DNA of 14,952 nt from Natrialbaceae archaeon (GCA_003552325.1 PUKM01000275.1:1-14952), one strand, 5' to 3'; positions 1-6,593 are shown, numbered from the stretch's first letter. Translations and numbers: made by a program. Notes: generated by a model not told the origin, from the letters alone.

Positions 1-318
1 CACAGTGACCAGGCTGAACCCCACGTCGACGTCTCTGTCACCGTCGCAGATGACGACACGACAGTGTGTCTCGAGATTGCAGACACCGGCCCGGGCATTC
101 CAGATGACCAGTGGAACGTCATTATGGCCGGCAAAGAAACACCACTGGCACACAGCACCGGGGTCGGCCTCTGGCTAATGTACTGGACCATTACAGCCCT
201 CGGCGGGGTAATGGATCGTACAGAGAACGACCCTCGAGGGACGATTCTCACGTTTCGGGTTCCGTTAGCGACGGGCCAACAGACTGAGGGATGGAGCACC
301 GAGCCCCAGAACTCGTGA
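1..318 (+). CDS. Sensor histidine kinase, C-terminal ATPase end (5' truncated by window)
   Basis: Reading frame 1 is open from the first base to the TGA at 316-318, giving 105 residues with no required start, so this is the tail of a gene beginning outside the window. It shows the HATPase_c signatures of two-component sensor kinases: the G1 box ADTGPGIP (about residues 27-34), the G2 box GVGLWLM, and a closing beta segment GTILTFRVP. These bind ATP so that the kinase can phosphorylate its own histidine and pass the phosphate to a response regulator. The N-box and the H-box histidine lie upstream and cannot be seen. The GLWL wording after G2 is common in haloarchaeal PAS-type kinases. The sensed signal and partner regulator are unknown. 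A start at GTG 64 would cut the ATPase fold and is not credible. Confidence 0.85.
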   Translation, partial: HSDQAEPHVDVSVTVADDDTTVCLEIADTGPGIPDDQWNVIMAGKETPLAHSTGVGLWLMYWTITALGGVMDRTENDPRGTILTFRVPLATGQQTEGWSTEPQNS

Positions 319-401
319 ATCATCGTCTCCGCCGTCTCACGAGCTGTTATGTACGATTCGACGTTCGACTGAGTGTCGGTCTGACTGATCGGATGGCGCT
401 A

Positions 402-408
402 CAAAAAG
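402..408 (-). terminator. T-rich terminator of tRNA-Glu
   Basis: Read on the minus strand, the tRNA is followed one base after its discriminator by CTTTTTG, a run of five U. Oligo-U tracts without a required hairpin are the usual archaeal transcription stop signal, and this position fits termination of the tRNA transcript. Confidence 0.5.
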
Positions 409-483
409 TGCTCCGTCAGGGATTCGAACCCTGGTCATTGCCGTGAGAGGGCAATATGATTGGCCGGACTACACCAACGGAGC
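409..483 (-). tRNA. tRNA-Glu, anticodon CTC
   Basis: The minus strand folds as a complete cloverleaf. The acceptor stem is GCTCCGT (477-483) with ACGGAGC (410-416), and the discriminator is A at 409. The anticodon stem is TTGCC/GGCAA with the 7-base loop CTCTCAC, placing CTC at positions 34-36. The T arm is CAGGG-TTCGAAT-CCCTG. CTC reads GAG, so this is tRNA-Glu, the more used glutamate codon in these GC-rich genes. No CCA is encoded; it would be added after processing, as is common in archaea. I see no intron. Confidence 0.97.
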
Positions 484-509
484 CCGTATCTCAGTGTTGC
501 TCTGAGAAG

Positions 510-517
510 TGTTTAAG
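510..517 (-). promoter_or_regulatory. TATA box (box A) of tRNA-Glu
   Basis: The minus strand reads CTTAAACA here, centred about 30 bases before the first tRNA base. This matches the archaeal box A consensus and its usual distance from a start site lying a few bases upstream of the tRNA. The tRNA therefore seems to be transcribed alone. Confidence 0.6.
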
Positions 518-579
518 CGTTCCGTTTCGTGTGAGGAGTGAACTGCTCTGTCACGGTTTCGTTCGGGAGAAGGGATTCG

Positions 580-1749
580 TTATTCGTCGAACGGGGACTT
601 GGCCGCCTCGGGTTCGTGGCCCTCGAGGCTGATAATATTTTCACGGCCGACACGGAGTTTGCTAATCGTGTTCTCCGCCTCCATATCAGAGAGTAACATG
701 CTCACCTTGGATTTGGACCATCCAGTTTCATCGACGATATCCACCTGTTTCATTCGCCCACCGTTCTCGCTGATAAGTGAGATGACGCGATCTTCGTCGC
801 TGAGCAGTTCTTCGTCAGTAATTGTCGGAGGCTGATGCGATGTCTCGGATGACGAGGGACCCCGGGCGTTCTGGGCGTGCTGCCCCGACCCTGTACTGGT
901 TCTGCTGAAGACGCCGTACCGGTACGCGCCGATAACAGCGGCGAAAAGCAGAGCCAACACGCCTACGCCTGCAGCTGCCTGCGTTCCGGAGAGTCCATTG
1001 CTTCCCCCACCATTCTCCGATGCGATCCCGGTCTCATCGGCGCCTTCGACGAGCATCACGACTCGAGGCTGGCCATCGTGAAACTGTTCACGCCCGGCCC
1101 AGGTGACCGAACTGCTCTCCTCGAGTGACTGTCCGGAGAGTTCACCTTCGGGTTGGACGCTATCGAACACGAGCCCATCTTCAGCTTCGATGACCAGTGT
1201 CTGGTCGGACGCGATGAAGAAGCTTCCATCGAAGACGTCACCAACTACGACCTCGTTCTCAGCGGTTTCGGCAAAGTTAGACCAGACAAACGACATTTCT
1301 ACGACCCCCCGTGTATTGAATCGTTGTTCGACCGTTGCAGTGCGATTAAAGTCTGTGGCTTCCATCTCGCGATCGGTTTCCTGTTGGCCCAGCTCGACGA
1401 GCCCCTCAGCGGAAGCGACGAAATCATCGTACAGTTCGAGTTCTTCTGCTTCGAACTCCGCTGCGTAGCTCTCAAACGACTCCTCGTCTTCGGTGTCACT
1501 CAGGATACGTTCGTGGCGGAACGTCCAGGTTGCAGAGCCATCCTCGTGAACGGTGATGGTATAGATTGTGGAATCGAACTCCGCAGTGGAGGTGACGTAT
1601 GCGGTCGAGTCGCCAGTCGACGGTTCTCCATCGGTCGTCACGAGTGTGGATGGACTTTCCTCGGTGGGTGCTCCTCCGCCGCTCGCTCCAAACGAGAGGA
1701 TGACGAGCGCAAAGAGTAGCAAGCACCCGAGGATGGCCCACCGTTTCAT
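580..1749 (-). CDS. Membrane-tethered protein with extracytoplasmic domain and cytoplasmic winged helix
   Basis: The 389-residue protein starts with a signal-peptide-like segment (residues 2-22: MKRW charge, then a hydrophobic stretch). There is no lipobox cysteine. Residues about 50-245 form an acidic, beta-rich outer domain with repeated Thr/Val strands. A transmembrane helix covers about 255-279 and is followed by a basic RYGVFSR stop-transfer segment. After a Ser/Pro/Gln linker, residues about 317-375 form a winged helix with the core GGRMKQVDIVDETGWSKSKV (329-348) and the wing motif KLRVGRENII. This architecture, an outer domain plus inward-facing DNA-binding domain, recurs in haloarchaeal proteins of unknown function. 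I infer a one-step signal transducer that senses outside and binds DNA inside; targets are unknown. A CTTTTA box lies 28 bases before the ATG, which supports this start and a leaderless mRNA. Confidence 0.85.
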   Translation of the reverse strand: MKRWAILGCLLLFALVILSFGASGGGAPTEESPSTLVTTDGEPSTGDSTAYVTSTAEFDSTIYTITVHEDGSATWTFRHERILSDTEDEESFESYAAEFEAEELELYDDFVASAEGLVELGQQETDREMEATDFNRTATVEQRFNTRGVVEMSFVWSNFAETAENEVVVGDVFDGSFFIASDQTLVIEAEDGLVFDSVQPEGELSGQSLEESSSVTWAGREQFHDGQPRVVMLVEGADETGIASENGGGSNGLSGTQAAAGVGVLALLFAAVIGAYRYGVFSRTSTGSGQHAQNARGPSSSETSHQPPTITDEELLSDEDRVISLISENGGRMKQVDIVDETGWSKSKVSMLLSDMEAENTISKLRVGRENIISLEGHEPEAAKSPFDE

Positions 1750-1773
1750 CTATCTCTCATCTACGTGCTCCTC

Positions 1774-1781
1774 CTAAAAGA
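1774..1781 (-). promoter_or_regulatory. TATA box for the membrane-tethered winged-helix gene
   Basis: The minus strand reads TCTTTTAG here, centred about 28 bases before the ATG at 1749. That spacing predicts a transcript beginning at or within a few bases of the start codon. Confidence 0.5.
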
Positions 1782-1863
1782 CCTTGTGAATATTTCCCCA
1801 CCGGCCTGTCATCCTCGCTGTGAGACACAATATCCAAGCAGGCAGGGCGCAGAGAGCGTGGTA

Positions 1864-2442
1864 ATGATCAGTAATCTCGCAGCTGGCATACAAGCGTTCA
1901 CGAGCAACGCGTTTCTGGTAGGTGGCGATCGCACCGTGCTTATCGACACTGGGGCGAATTTCGATATCACGACGACGCTCGAGGACCGCGGCGTTGCCCC
2001 TGATGCCGTCGTCTTGACACACACTCATCCAGACCACATCGGTAACGTCGAAGCGGTTCGATCGATGTGTGAGTGTACCGTCTGGGGATACGACACCAGT
2101 CATCACGCGGTGGACGAACCAATCGCTGACGAAGAAGTGCTGCGTATCGGCGATTACGAGTACCTGGCACTCCACACACCTGGACACAAAGATGACCACC
2201 TGTGCTTTTATGCCGAAGAACCGGGTATCCTCTTCGCCGGGGATCTTGTCTTCCAAAACGGTGGCTTCGGCCGGACAGACCTTCCTGAAGGGGATCGAGA
2301 GACACTCATCGAGAGTATCGACCGACTCCTCGAGTACGTCGACCCGTCACTGAACGAACTCCACGTTGGCCACGGGCCGAGTATCGACACTGCGCCCTAT
2401 GGTCACATCGAACTGGCCGCTCAGATGGCTCGACAATTGTAG
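1864..2442 (+). CDS. Metallo-beta-lactamase-fold hydrolase
   Basis: With the start at 1864 the protein has 192 residues. It carries the metal-binding signature of the glyoxalase II/metallo-beta-lactamase superfamily: HTHPDH (53-58), HTPGH (104-108), the bridging Asp in LFAGDLVF (D127), and the last ligand in HVGHG (H170). These bind two metal ions, usually zinc or iron, and activate water. Small single-domain members act on thioesters or related bonds; the substrate here cannot be told from sequence. It is a soluble cytoplasmic protein. The frame is open upstream to an ATG at 1765, but that extension lacks family similarity and overlaps the promoter of the divergent gene. Translation from 1864 begins MISNLAAGIQAF, directly before the first beta strand, and a weak TATA-like ACAATATCC lies about 33 bases upstream. 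GTG 1858 is a close alternative. It converges on the next gene with 6 bases between stops. Confidence 0.88.
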   Translation: MISNLAAGIQAFTSNAFLVGGDRTVLIDTGANFDITTTLEDRGVAPDAVVLTHTHPDHIGNVEAVRSMCECTVWGYDTSHHAVDEPIADEEVLRIGDYEYLALHTPGHKDDHLCFYAEEPGILFAGDLVFQNGGFGRTDLPEGDRETLIESIDRLLEYVDPSLNELHVGHGPSIDTAPYGHIELAAQMARQL

Positions 2443-2448
2443 CTTTCC

Positions 2449-2718
2449 TCAGTCAGTTTTCAACCCGTAGTATCCAGGTTCATCATCGGACCGTGGTTCA
2501 CCAACGACGAGCGCATCCGCATGCACCATAATCCATGGAATTGCCCAATCCAAGAGGATGTCTTCGGTCTCTCGATCGATTTCTGCATCCGTCTCGAGGC
2601 CCTGTAACAATCGAGCGATCTCGTAGACGGTGTACATCTGATCGGGCTCGAATAGCTCTGCTGGCGTATAGAAATCACACGGTGGGAGACGGTCGAATTC
2701 GTCTTTTGGAACTGGCAT
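2449..2718 (-). CDS. Small conserved haloarchaeal protein (probably DUF5827)
   Basis: This 89-residue acidic soluble protein starts MPVPKDEFDRLPPCD and contains the segments FYTPAELFEPDQMYTVYEIA and ILLDWAIPWIMVHAD, ending near PGYYGLK. I recognise it as a short haloarchaeal family of unknown function, recalled as DUF5827; the number is from memory. There is no signal peptide, membrane helix or metal motif. An in-frame ATG at 2739 would add seven residues, but the ATG at 2718 is preferred: a TATA-like TTTAGC lies about 26 bases before it (2742-2747), the typical geometry of a haloarchaeal leaderless transcript. The function is unknown. The neighbours, a hydrolase and superoxide dismutase, give no clear hint. 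Confidence 0.85.
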   Translation of the reverse strand: MPVPKDEFDRLPPCDFYTPAELFEPDQMYTVYEIARLLQGLETDAEIDRETEDILLDWAIPWIMVHADALVVGEPRSDDEPGYYGLKTD

Positions 2719-2830
2719 ACAGGTGTGTACTGTATCCACAGGCTAAATGGTACGGATCGATCTGGCAGTCACCGCTGTCCGGTTACGGGCCAAAAGAAAC
2801 AGTCGGTAAACGATCTCGTCGCTCGAGCGA

Positions 2831-3433
2831 CTACTCGAAGTGGTCGAGGCACTTGCCGTACTCTTCAGCGACTTTGTCCCAGTTGATAACGTCGAAGAAG
2901 CCCTCGACGAAACTGCCGCGGTCTGGGCCGTAGTCGTAGTAGTACGAGTGCTCCCACACGTCACAGGCCAGAATCGGGTGTGCGCCCCAGAGTGCGCCCT
3001 GGTCGTGTTTGTCGACAGGTACGTTACGGAGCTGTTTCGCGACCGGGTCGTAGACGAGCAGGGCCCAGCCACCGGCAGCGCTGGCTGCGGCCTCGAACTC
3101 CCCTTTCCAGCCTTCGTAGGAACCGAAGTCCTCCTCGATGCGGTCGGCGAGGTCACCCTCTGGCTCACCGCCACCGTTTGGCGACATGTTCTCCCAGAAC
3201 AGCGTGTGGAGGTAGTGCCCACAGCCGTTGTGGGTCACACTGCCGAGTGCGGCTGCAGTCGAGCCGAACTCGCCTGACTCGCGGTTTTCTGCCAGCGTTT
3301 CTTCGGCGGCGTTCAGGCCGTTCACGTAGCTCTGATGATGCGTATCGTGATGCCAGGTGACGACCTGCTCGGAGATCGATGGCTCGAGTGCGTCGTAATC
3401 GTATGGAAGTGGTGGAAGTTCGTGGTCAGTCAT
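2831..3433 (-). CDS. sod: Superoxide dismutase (Mn/Fe family)
   Basis: This 200-residue cytoplasmic enzyme converts superoxide to oxygen and hydrogen peroxide. The N-terminal helical-hairpin motif LPPLPYDYDALEPSIS and the C-terminal DVWEHSYYYDYG are diagnostic. By alignment with E. coli SodA the metal ligands are H28 (in WHHDTHH), H76 (in LHTLFW), D158 and H162 (in DVWEH), and the gateway tyrosine is Y36. All are present and the length is normal. Metal choice is inferred: characterised haloarchaeal homologues use manganese, but the sequence alone does not settle Mn versus Fe. A TTTAA-type TATA element lies about 40 bases before the ATG (3469-3477), which leaves a leader of about 10 bases. The gene stands alone, with a 215-base non-coding region upstream. 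Confidence 0.97.
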   Translation of the reverse strand: MTDHELPPLPYDYDALEPSISEQVVTWHHDTHHQSYVNGLNAAEETLAENRESGEFGSTAAALGSVTHNGCGHYLHTLFWENMSPNGGGEPEGDLADRIEEDFGSYEGWKGEFEAAASAAGGWALLVYDPVAKQLRNVPVDKHDQGALWGAHPILACDVWEHSYYYDYGPDRGSFVEGFFDVINWDKVAEEYGKCLDHFE

Positions 3434-3652
3434 GAGTATACACCGTCTGCATACACGACCGCAAACCTGTTAAATATTGAGGAGTGAAACGCTATCATAC
3501 CGCATGTAATTATGCCGATCTAGCAAATGAATTGAGTGAGAATCGTCGTGGACAACTATCGGCCGATCGGTTGCGTGACAACTGTACCAGGCGCGGACGT
3601 ACCCGCCATGGGTCAATCGATGACACAGGCACGCTGTCACCTCCAATCGATG

Positions 3653-4024
3653 TTATGAACCGAACGAATCGATCCTCTCGTGTACGTCCGCGGCCCACTC
3701 GTCGACGGCGACGTGCATGAGTTCTTTCGCTTTCGGGATCGGCGTTGGAAAATATTGATACACATAGCCTCCTCCGCCGAGGATTTTCCGATCGCGTTCG
3801 ACCAACGCTTTCTCTTGGAGGGTCGTCAGCGAACGGCTCACATTGCTCCGATCGCGCTCGAGCGCGTCGGCGAGCTCGACGACAGTACTTCCCGGTAGTT
3901 CAAGTAAGGTGACGTACGTTCGGCGTTCGTGTGGATGGATCCCGAAGACGCATTCGAGGACCCGATCGAACTCGGGATCGTCGATTCGCATGAGGTCTTC
4001 CATCTCTGGATTAGTGTCTGTCAT
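3653..4024 (-). CDS. TrmB/MarR-like winged-helix transcriptional regulator
   Basis: The 123-residue protein has a winged helix at about residues 15-95. Helices around HPHERRTYVTLLELPGSTVV are followed by a recognition helix in RDRSNVSRSLTTLQEKALV and a beta-wing containing GGGGYVYQYFP. This is the arrangement of small haloarchaeal TrmB-type regulators. The C-terminal helix (KAKELMHVAVDEWAADVHERI) probably dimerises it. No sugar-binding or other sensor domain is attached. Its ATG overlaps the stop of the upstream gene by 4 bases, with GAGGTGA as Shine-Dalgarno (4034-4040), so the two are translationally coupled. I infer DNA binding as a dimer; the target is unknown, with its own promoter as the first candidate. 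Confidence 0.85.
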   Translation of the reverse strand: MTDTNPEMEDLMRIDDPEFDRVLECVFGIHPHERRTYVTLLELPGSTVVELADALERDRSNVSRSLTTLQEKALVERDRKILGGGGYVYQYFPTPIPKAKELMHVAVDEWAADVHERIDSFGS

Positions 4025-4296
4025 CCGTTCTGGGTCACCTCGTCCGCTGATGACTCCTCGACACGTTTGGCGAGTCTGTACCGCTCGAGACAGTGTTGTA
4101 ACTCTTCTTCGGATTCGTATGTGAGGAGTTTGATCGGGGTATCACAGTAGTAGACATCGGCCCGTTTCCGAATCGCCATTCGAACCGTCGCCCCCATCAT
4201 TTCGACTTCGATGACGACGCGGTTGCCAGCCTCGACTTCCGCGAGCACTTCACCCGAGGTTAACTCTTTCCGGCCGACTTGTATCGTGGTCGTCAT
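4021..4296 (-). CDS. Hypothetical 91-aa protein, operon partner of a winged-helix regulator
   Basis: I do not recognise this protein with certainty. The first half (MTTTIQVGRKELTSGEVLAE, then two strands rich in Val and Met) looks like a small beta-sheet domain. The second half (PIKLLTYESEEELQHCLERY and on) is a charged amphipathic helix. There are two cysteines (in YYCDTP and QHCLER) but no metal motif, signal peptide or membrane segment. It is the first gene of a pair, overlapping the downstream regulator by ATGA, so the products are probably made together and may interact. A TTTTTAAAC box lies about 38 bases upstream of the ATG (4330-4338), implying a short leader. It might modulate the regulator or bind a ligand for it; that is inference only. 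Confidence 0.78.
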   Translation of the reverse strand: MTTTIQVGRKELTSGEVLAEVEAGNRVVIEVEMMGATVRMAIRKRADVYYCDTPIKLLTYESEEELQHCLERYRLAKRVEESSADEVTQNG

Positions 4297-4476
4297 GGTG
4301 AGTGCAATACGTGTATGATTGTTCCGCTTGTTTAAAAACGGTATGTGCTACGCTGGTCAAACGAACGCGTGGATGGGGTTGTGTCGAACGGCTGGGGTCA
4401 CGCGGATACATACCAGTGGCCGCTCTGTGAGTCGTTACTAACAATCTCGAGGAGTGATACCGATACCGGCGCACGG

Positions 4477-4836
4477 CTAGCCCTCCTTGTGATAGGCGTG
4501 CTCGAGCAACTCCTCGAGCGTCGGCTGTCCCCAATACTTTATCGTCTCTGATCGAACGTCGTGTTCAACGATTCCCGTGGCCGCGATCTTTGGGAGGTGA
4601 GTATGTTGCAGCATCGTCGCAACCTCCGTGCGTGAAATACTGTCCGTCGCCGTTCGCTGGTCCTTCGTGTGGACAAAGTCGGTGAGTTCGTCGATCGTTG
4701 CCACCCCGTCAGTCGACTCATAGAGATAGTAGAGCACCAGTCGACGACGTCGGTTCGCGAGGAGTTCGAAAATTGTATCGAGCGCCGGTGTTGGAGATCC
4801 GAGATACGCTGTCGACTCATTTTTCGGATTACTCAT
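4477..4836 (-). CDS. Winged-helix domain protein (DUF7344-like)
   Basis: Starting at 4836 the protein has 119 residues. The core TIFELLANRRRRLVLYYLYE (21-40), followed by ATIDELTDFV and HLPKIAATGIVEHDVRSETI, is the winged-helix domain that haloarchaea use in many small regulators: the arginine run precedes helix 2, and HLPKLA-type wording precedes the wing. The C-terminal tail LEELLEHAYHKEG is a short helix. There is no sensor domain. An in-frame ATG at 4917 exists, but the ATG at 4836 is preferred because GGGAGGTG sits 8-15 bases before it and the domain begins shortly after; the upstream extension looks random. Its promoter is not clear. Likely a DNA-binding regulator; targets are unknown. 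Both flanks are non-coding, so it is probably monocistronic. Confidence 0.82.
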   Translation of the reverse strand: MSNPKNESTAYLGSPTPALDTIFELLANRRRRLVLYYLYESTDGVATIDELTDFVHTKDQRTATDSISRTEVATMLQHTHLPKIAATGIVEHDVRSETIKYWGQPTLEELLEHAYHKEG

Positions 4837-5020
4837 GTTGAAGCCACCTCCCATCCGCTCCCATGTGACACCACCGTGGGGTAATACTGTCGAATACCGT
4901 ATAGATGTTCCGGCCATCGACCAACGTATGTGTATTCATTTAGTGACTATTTCTGTTGATCTGATTACGACAGTACTAGCTAGGCGATGAGTGGACGAAA
5001 GAACGAGATCGGTCAGGGGC

Positions 5021-5485
5021 TTATTCGTAGAGCCAACCAGCGTCGTGTTGGTCGTACTCGATCAGTTCGTCTTCGTCGAAATGAATCGCGATTTCACGTT
5101 CGTTCGCGCCAGCATCCTCGTGGTCTGCGGCGTGAACGACGTTTCGACCGAGGTCCAGTGCATAGTCCCCGCGGATTGTGCCTGGAGCTGCCTCGAGTGG
5201 GTCAGTGTCGCCGATCATTTGACGAACCTGTCGGGTTGCGTCCTGGCCCTCCCAGACCATGGGAACGACCGGGCCGCTGGTGATGAAGTCGATGAGGTCG
5301 TCGAAAAACGGTTTGTCCTCGTGTTCGGCGTAGTGTTCTTTTGCCCGGGATTCAGGCATGTTGAGAACCTTAATGCCGACGAGTTTGAGACCGCGTTCCT
5401 CGAGCCTCGAGACGACGTCGCCGACGAGTCCGCGAGCGAAGGCGTCGGGTTTGACCATGACGAACGTCCGCTCGTGGTCGCTCAT
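5021..5485 (-). CDS. ndk: Nucleoside diphosphate kinase
   Basis: The 154-residue enzyme transfers the terminal phosphate of ATP to other nucleoside diphosphates through a phosphohistidine. The N-terminal TFVMVKPDAFARGLVGDVV and the active-site NVVHAADH (H118 is the phosphorylated histidine) identify the family, and the length is normal. The DHEDAGANEREI region replaces the SDS motif of bacterial enzymes, as usual in haloarchaea. The last residues FDEDELIEYDQHD are strongly acidic. It is the last gene of the rpl7ae-rps28e-rpl24e-ndk operon. Its ATG overlaps the rpl24e stop by 4 bases, and GGAGG (5493-5497) is the Shine-Dalgarno, so translation is coupled. This operon order is widely conserved in archaea. 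Confidence 0.97.
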   Translation of the reverse strand: MSDHERTFVMVKPDAFARGLVGDVVSRLEERGLKLVGIKVLNMPESRAKEHYAEHEDKPFFDDLIDFITSGPVVPMVWEGQDATRQVRQMIGDTDPLEAAPGTIRGDYALDLGRNVVHAADHEDAGANEREIAIHFDEDELIEYDQHDAGWLYE

Positions 5486-5841
5486 GCGTCGTCCTCCGTC
5501 TCCTCGTCTTCGTCAGCGTCTTCGGATTCTGCCTCGACTTCATCCTGAGCCTCAGTATCGTCTTCGGCTTCAGTTTCAGATTCGGCGACATCGTCCTCAT
5601 CAGCACCTTCATCCTCGTCGACTTCGTCGTCCGCAACCTCGGGCTCAGGTGCCGCTCGCTGTTTTCCACGGCGACCTTCTTCGGTCCACTCGAGGTCACG
5701 TGGTTCGCGGCCGAGTTTGTAGTTCTTCTCGGCTTTCGAGTCGACGAAGTGGAGCACGCTCCCGTCGGTCTGAACGTACATGATGCCCGTGCCGGGTTCG
5801 ATCTCTTCGCCCGTGTAGTCACACGTTCGCTTCTCGACCAT
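5482..5841 (-). CDS. rpl24e: 50S ribosomal protein L24e with cysteine-depleted finger and acidic tail
   Basis: Starting at 5841 the protein has 119 residues. Residues 1-58 are the L24e domain: CDYTGEEIEPGTGIMYVQTD, then LHFVDSKAEKN and LGREPRDLEW. The domain binds 23S rRNA in the large subunit. Family members usually carry a four-cysteine zinc site (CxxC and CxxxC); here only C7 remains, and the other positions are T10, V33 and A37, so zinc binding as usual is not possible. Residues 65-119 form an Asp/Glu-rich, probably disordered tail; the usual family length is about 60-70. The frame is open upstream to 5991, inside rps28e, but GGAGG (5850-5854) and the family start fix the ATG at 5841, one base after the rps28e stop. 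Confidence 0.95.
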   Translation of the reverse strand: MVEKRTCDYTGEEIEPGTGIMYVQTDGSVLHFVDSKAEKNYKLGREPRDLEWTEEGRRGKQRAAPEPEVADDEVDEDEGADEDDVAESETEAEDDTEAQDEVEAESEDADEDEETEDDA

Positions 5842-5842
5842 G

Positions 5843-6067
5843 TTACTGTCCTCCGATGGAATCAGCCTCTCGAGCCGTCTCGCGAAGCTGGAGGATATCC
5901 CCTTCGCGGACCGGCCCGAGGCAGTTTCGGGTAATGATACGACCTTGGTTCTCGCCCTCCTTGATCCGGCATTTGACCTGCATTGCTTCACCGTGCATGC
6001 CGGTCTTGCCGACGATCTCGATGACCTCGGCGGGCGTAGAACCGTTGTCTCCCTCTTCAGCGCTCAT
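5843..6067 (-). CDS. rps28e: 30S ribosomal protein S28e
   Basis: The 74-residue protein has the S28e OB-like core: PAEVIEIVGKTGMHGEAMQV, then CRIKEGENQGRIITRN and the C-terminal GDILQLRETAREAD, a version of the S28e signature. It belongs to the small subunit near the mRNA exit. Length is normal, with a short acidic N-terminal extension (SAEEGDNGS). It is the second gene of the operon. GAGGTGA (6074-6080) is its Shine-Dalgarno and overlaps the rpl7ae stop, so the two are probably translationally coupled. The stop is one base from the rpl24e start. Confidence 0.97.
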   Translation of the reverse strand: MSAEEGDNGSTPAEVIEIVGKTGMHGEAMQVKCRIKEGENQGRIITRNCLGPVREGDILQLRETAREADSIGGQ

Positions 6068-6078
6068 CTCTGATCACC

Positions 6079-6441
6079 TCAGTCGAGGTCCTCGATCTTG
6101 CCACCGATGTCCTCAACATCGCTCTGGGCCTCGCCGGCGTCGACGATGGCCGCAGCAGCGGAGCCGACCTCGAGGCCGGCAGCGTGGCCAACTTCGTCTT
6201 GCGTTTCGACGAAGACGACCGGCGTGCCTTTCTCGTCAGCGAGTTCCGGGATGTGCATCACGATCTCCTCGGGGGAGACGTCTTCGGCGACGTAGACGAG
6301 GTCTGCGTTGCCGCGCTCGATGGCTTTGGTGGTTTCGTTCGTTCCTTTCTTTACACTGCCTGTGTCTCGTGCGACCTCGAGCGCCTCGAGGGCGTCGTCA
6401 GCGAGGTCGGCTGGGATGTCTGTGGTTACGTAGACTGCCAT
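6079..6441 (-). CDS. rpl7ae: 50S ribosomal protein L7Ae / kink-turn-binding protein
   Basis: The 120-residue protein has the full L7Ae fold: MAVYVTTDIPADLADDALEA, then TGSVKKGTNETTKAIERGN, whose GTNE-K element contacts kink-turn RNA, then ADLVYVAEDVSPEEIVMHIP and EVGHAAGLEVGSAAAAI. In archaea it is a ribosomal protein and also the shared core of C/D and H/ACA guide RNPs and of RNase P. The frame is open upstream to 6687, but that stretch is the mRNA leader: GAGGTGA (6449-6455) lies 7 bases before the ATG at 6441 and the product then matches the family N-terminus. It is the first gene of the operon and has a long structured leader, described separately. Confidence 0.97.
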   Translation of the reverse strand: MAVYVTTDIPADLADDALEALEVARDTGSVKKGTNETTKAIERGNADLVYVAEDVSPEEIVMHIPELADEKGTPVVFVETQDEVGHAAGLEVGSAAAAIVDAGEAQSDVEDIGGKIEDLD

Positions 6442-6448
6442 TGGTTGT

Positions 6449-6562
6449 TCACCTCTCCTACGCGCGGGCTCGCGCTCCCCTGCCATCCGGGGCTGGGCCC
6501 GGGCCGGGAGATCCGGCGAAAGTCCTGTGAGGCTAGGAGCATCATCAACCCCGCGTAGGGTG
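6449..6562 (-). promoter_or_regulatory. Structured 5' leader of rpl7ae, possible L7Ae autoregulatory element
   Basis: Transcribed on the minus strand, this GC-rich stretch can form four helices. P1 joins 6550-6559 with 6457-6468: CCTA/TAGG plus CGCGGG/CCCGCG around a 2-base bulge, or alternatively 8 continuous pairs CCTACGCG/CGCGTAGG. P2 joins 6536-6541 with 6473-6478 (GCTCC/GGAGC plus one U-G pair). Two adjacent 5-bp hairpins lie inside, at 6503-6517 and 6487-6502. Between P1 and P2 the internal loop is GUUGAUGA opposite CGAG; it contains UGAUGA (6542-6547), the box C sequence of L7Ae-binding kink turns, with a GA on the opposite strand. P1 ends at the Shine-Dalgarno region. L7Ae repression of its own mRNA by a leader kink turn has been described in other archaea; that it happens here is inference, and the loop is not a perfect kink turn. 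Confidence 0.5.
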
Positions 6563-6585
6563 TACTCCCGAGTAGCGCTGCCCCC

Positions 6586-6593
6586 CTTAAAAG
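6586..6593 (-). promoter_or_regulatory. TATA box of the rpl7ae-rps28e-rpl24e-ndk operon
   Basis: The minus strand reads CTTTTAAG, a near-ideal haloarchaeal TATA box. It predicts a transcription start near 6562, about 120 bases before the rpl7ae ATG. That leader is long for haloarchaea and begins just before the first strand of the predicted leader fold. Confidence 0.65.

Noticed and set aside
1153..1719. 188-residue open frame on the plus strand opposite the membrane-tethered gene
   Set aside because: Shadow frame: no recognisable domain, no promoter, and it lies wholly within a gene with signal peptide, membrane helix and winged helix.
3484..3720. 78-residue frame in the gap before sod
   Set aside because: Arg/Thr-rich, unlike the acidic proteins of this genome, overlapping the regulator gene, with no start signals.
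5842..5991. N-terminal extension of L24e by 50 residues
   Set aside because: It overlaps rps28e, and the Shine-Dalgarno and family N-terminus point to 5841.
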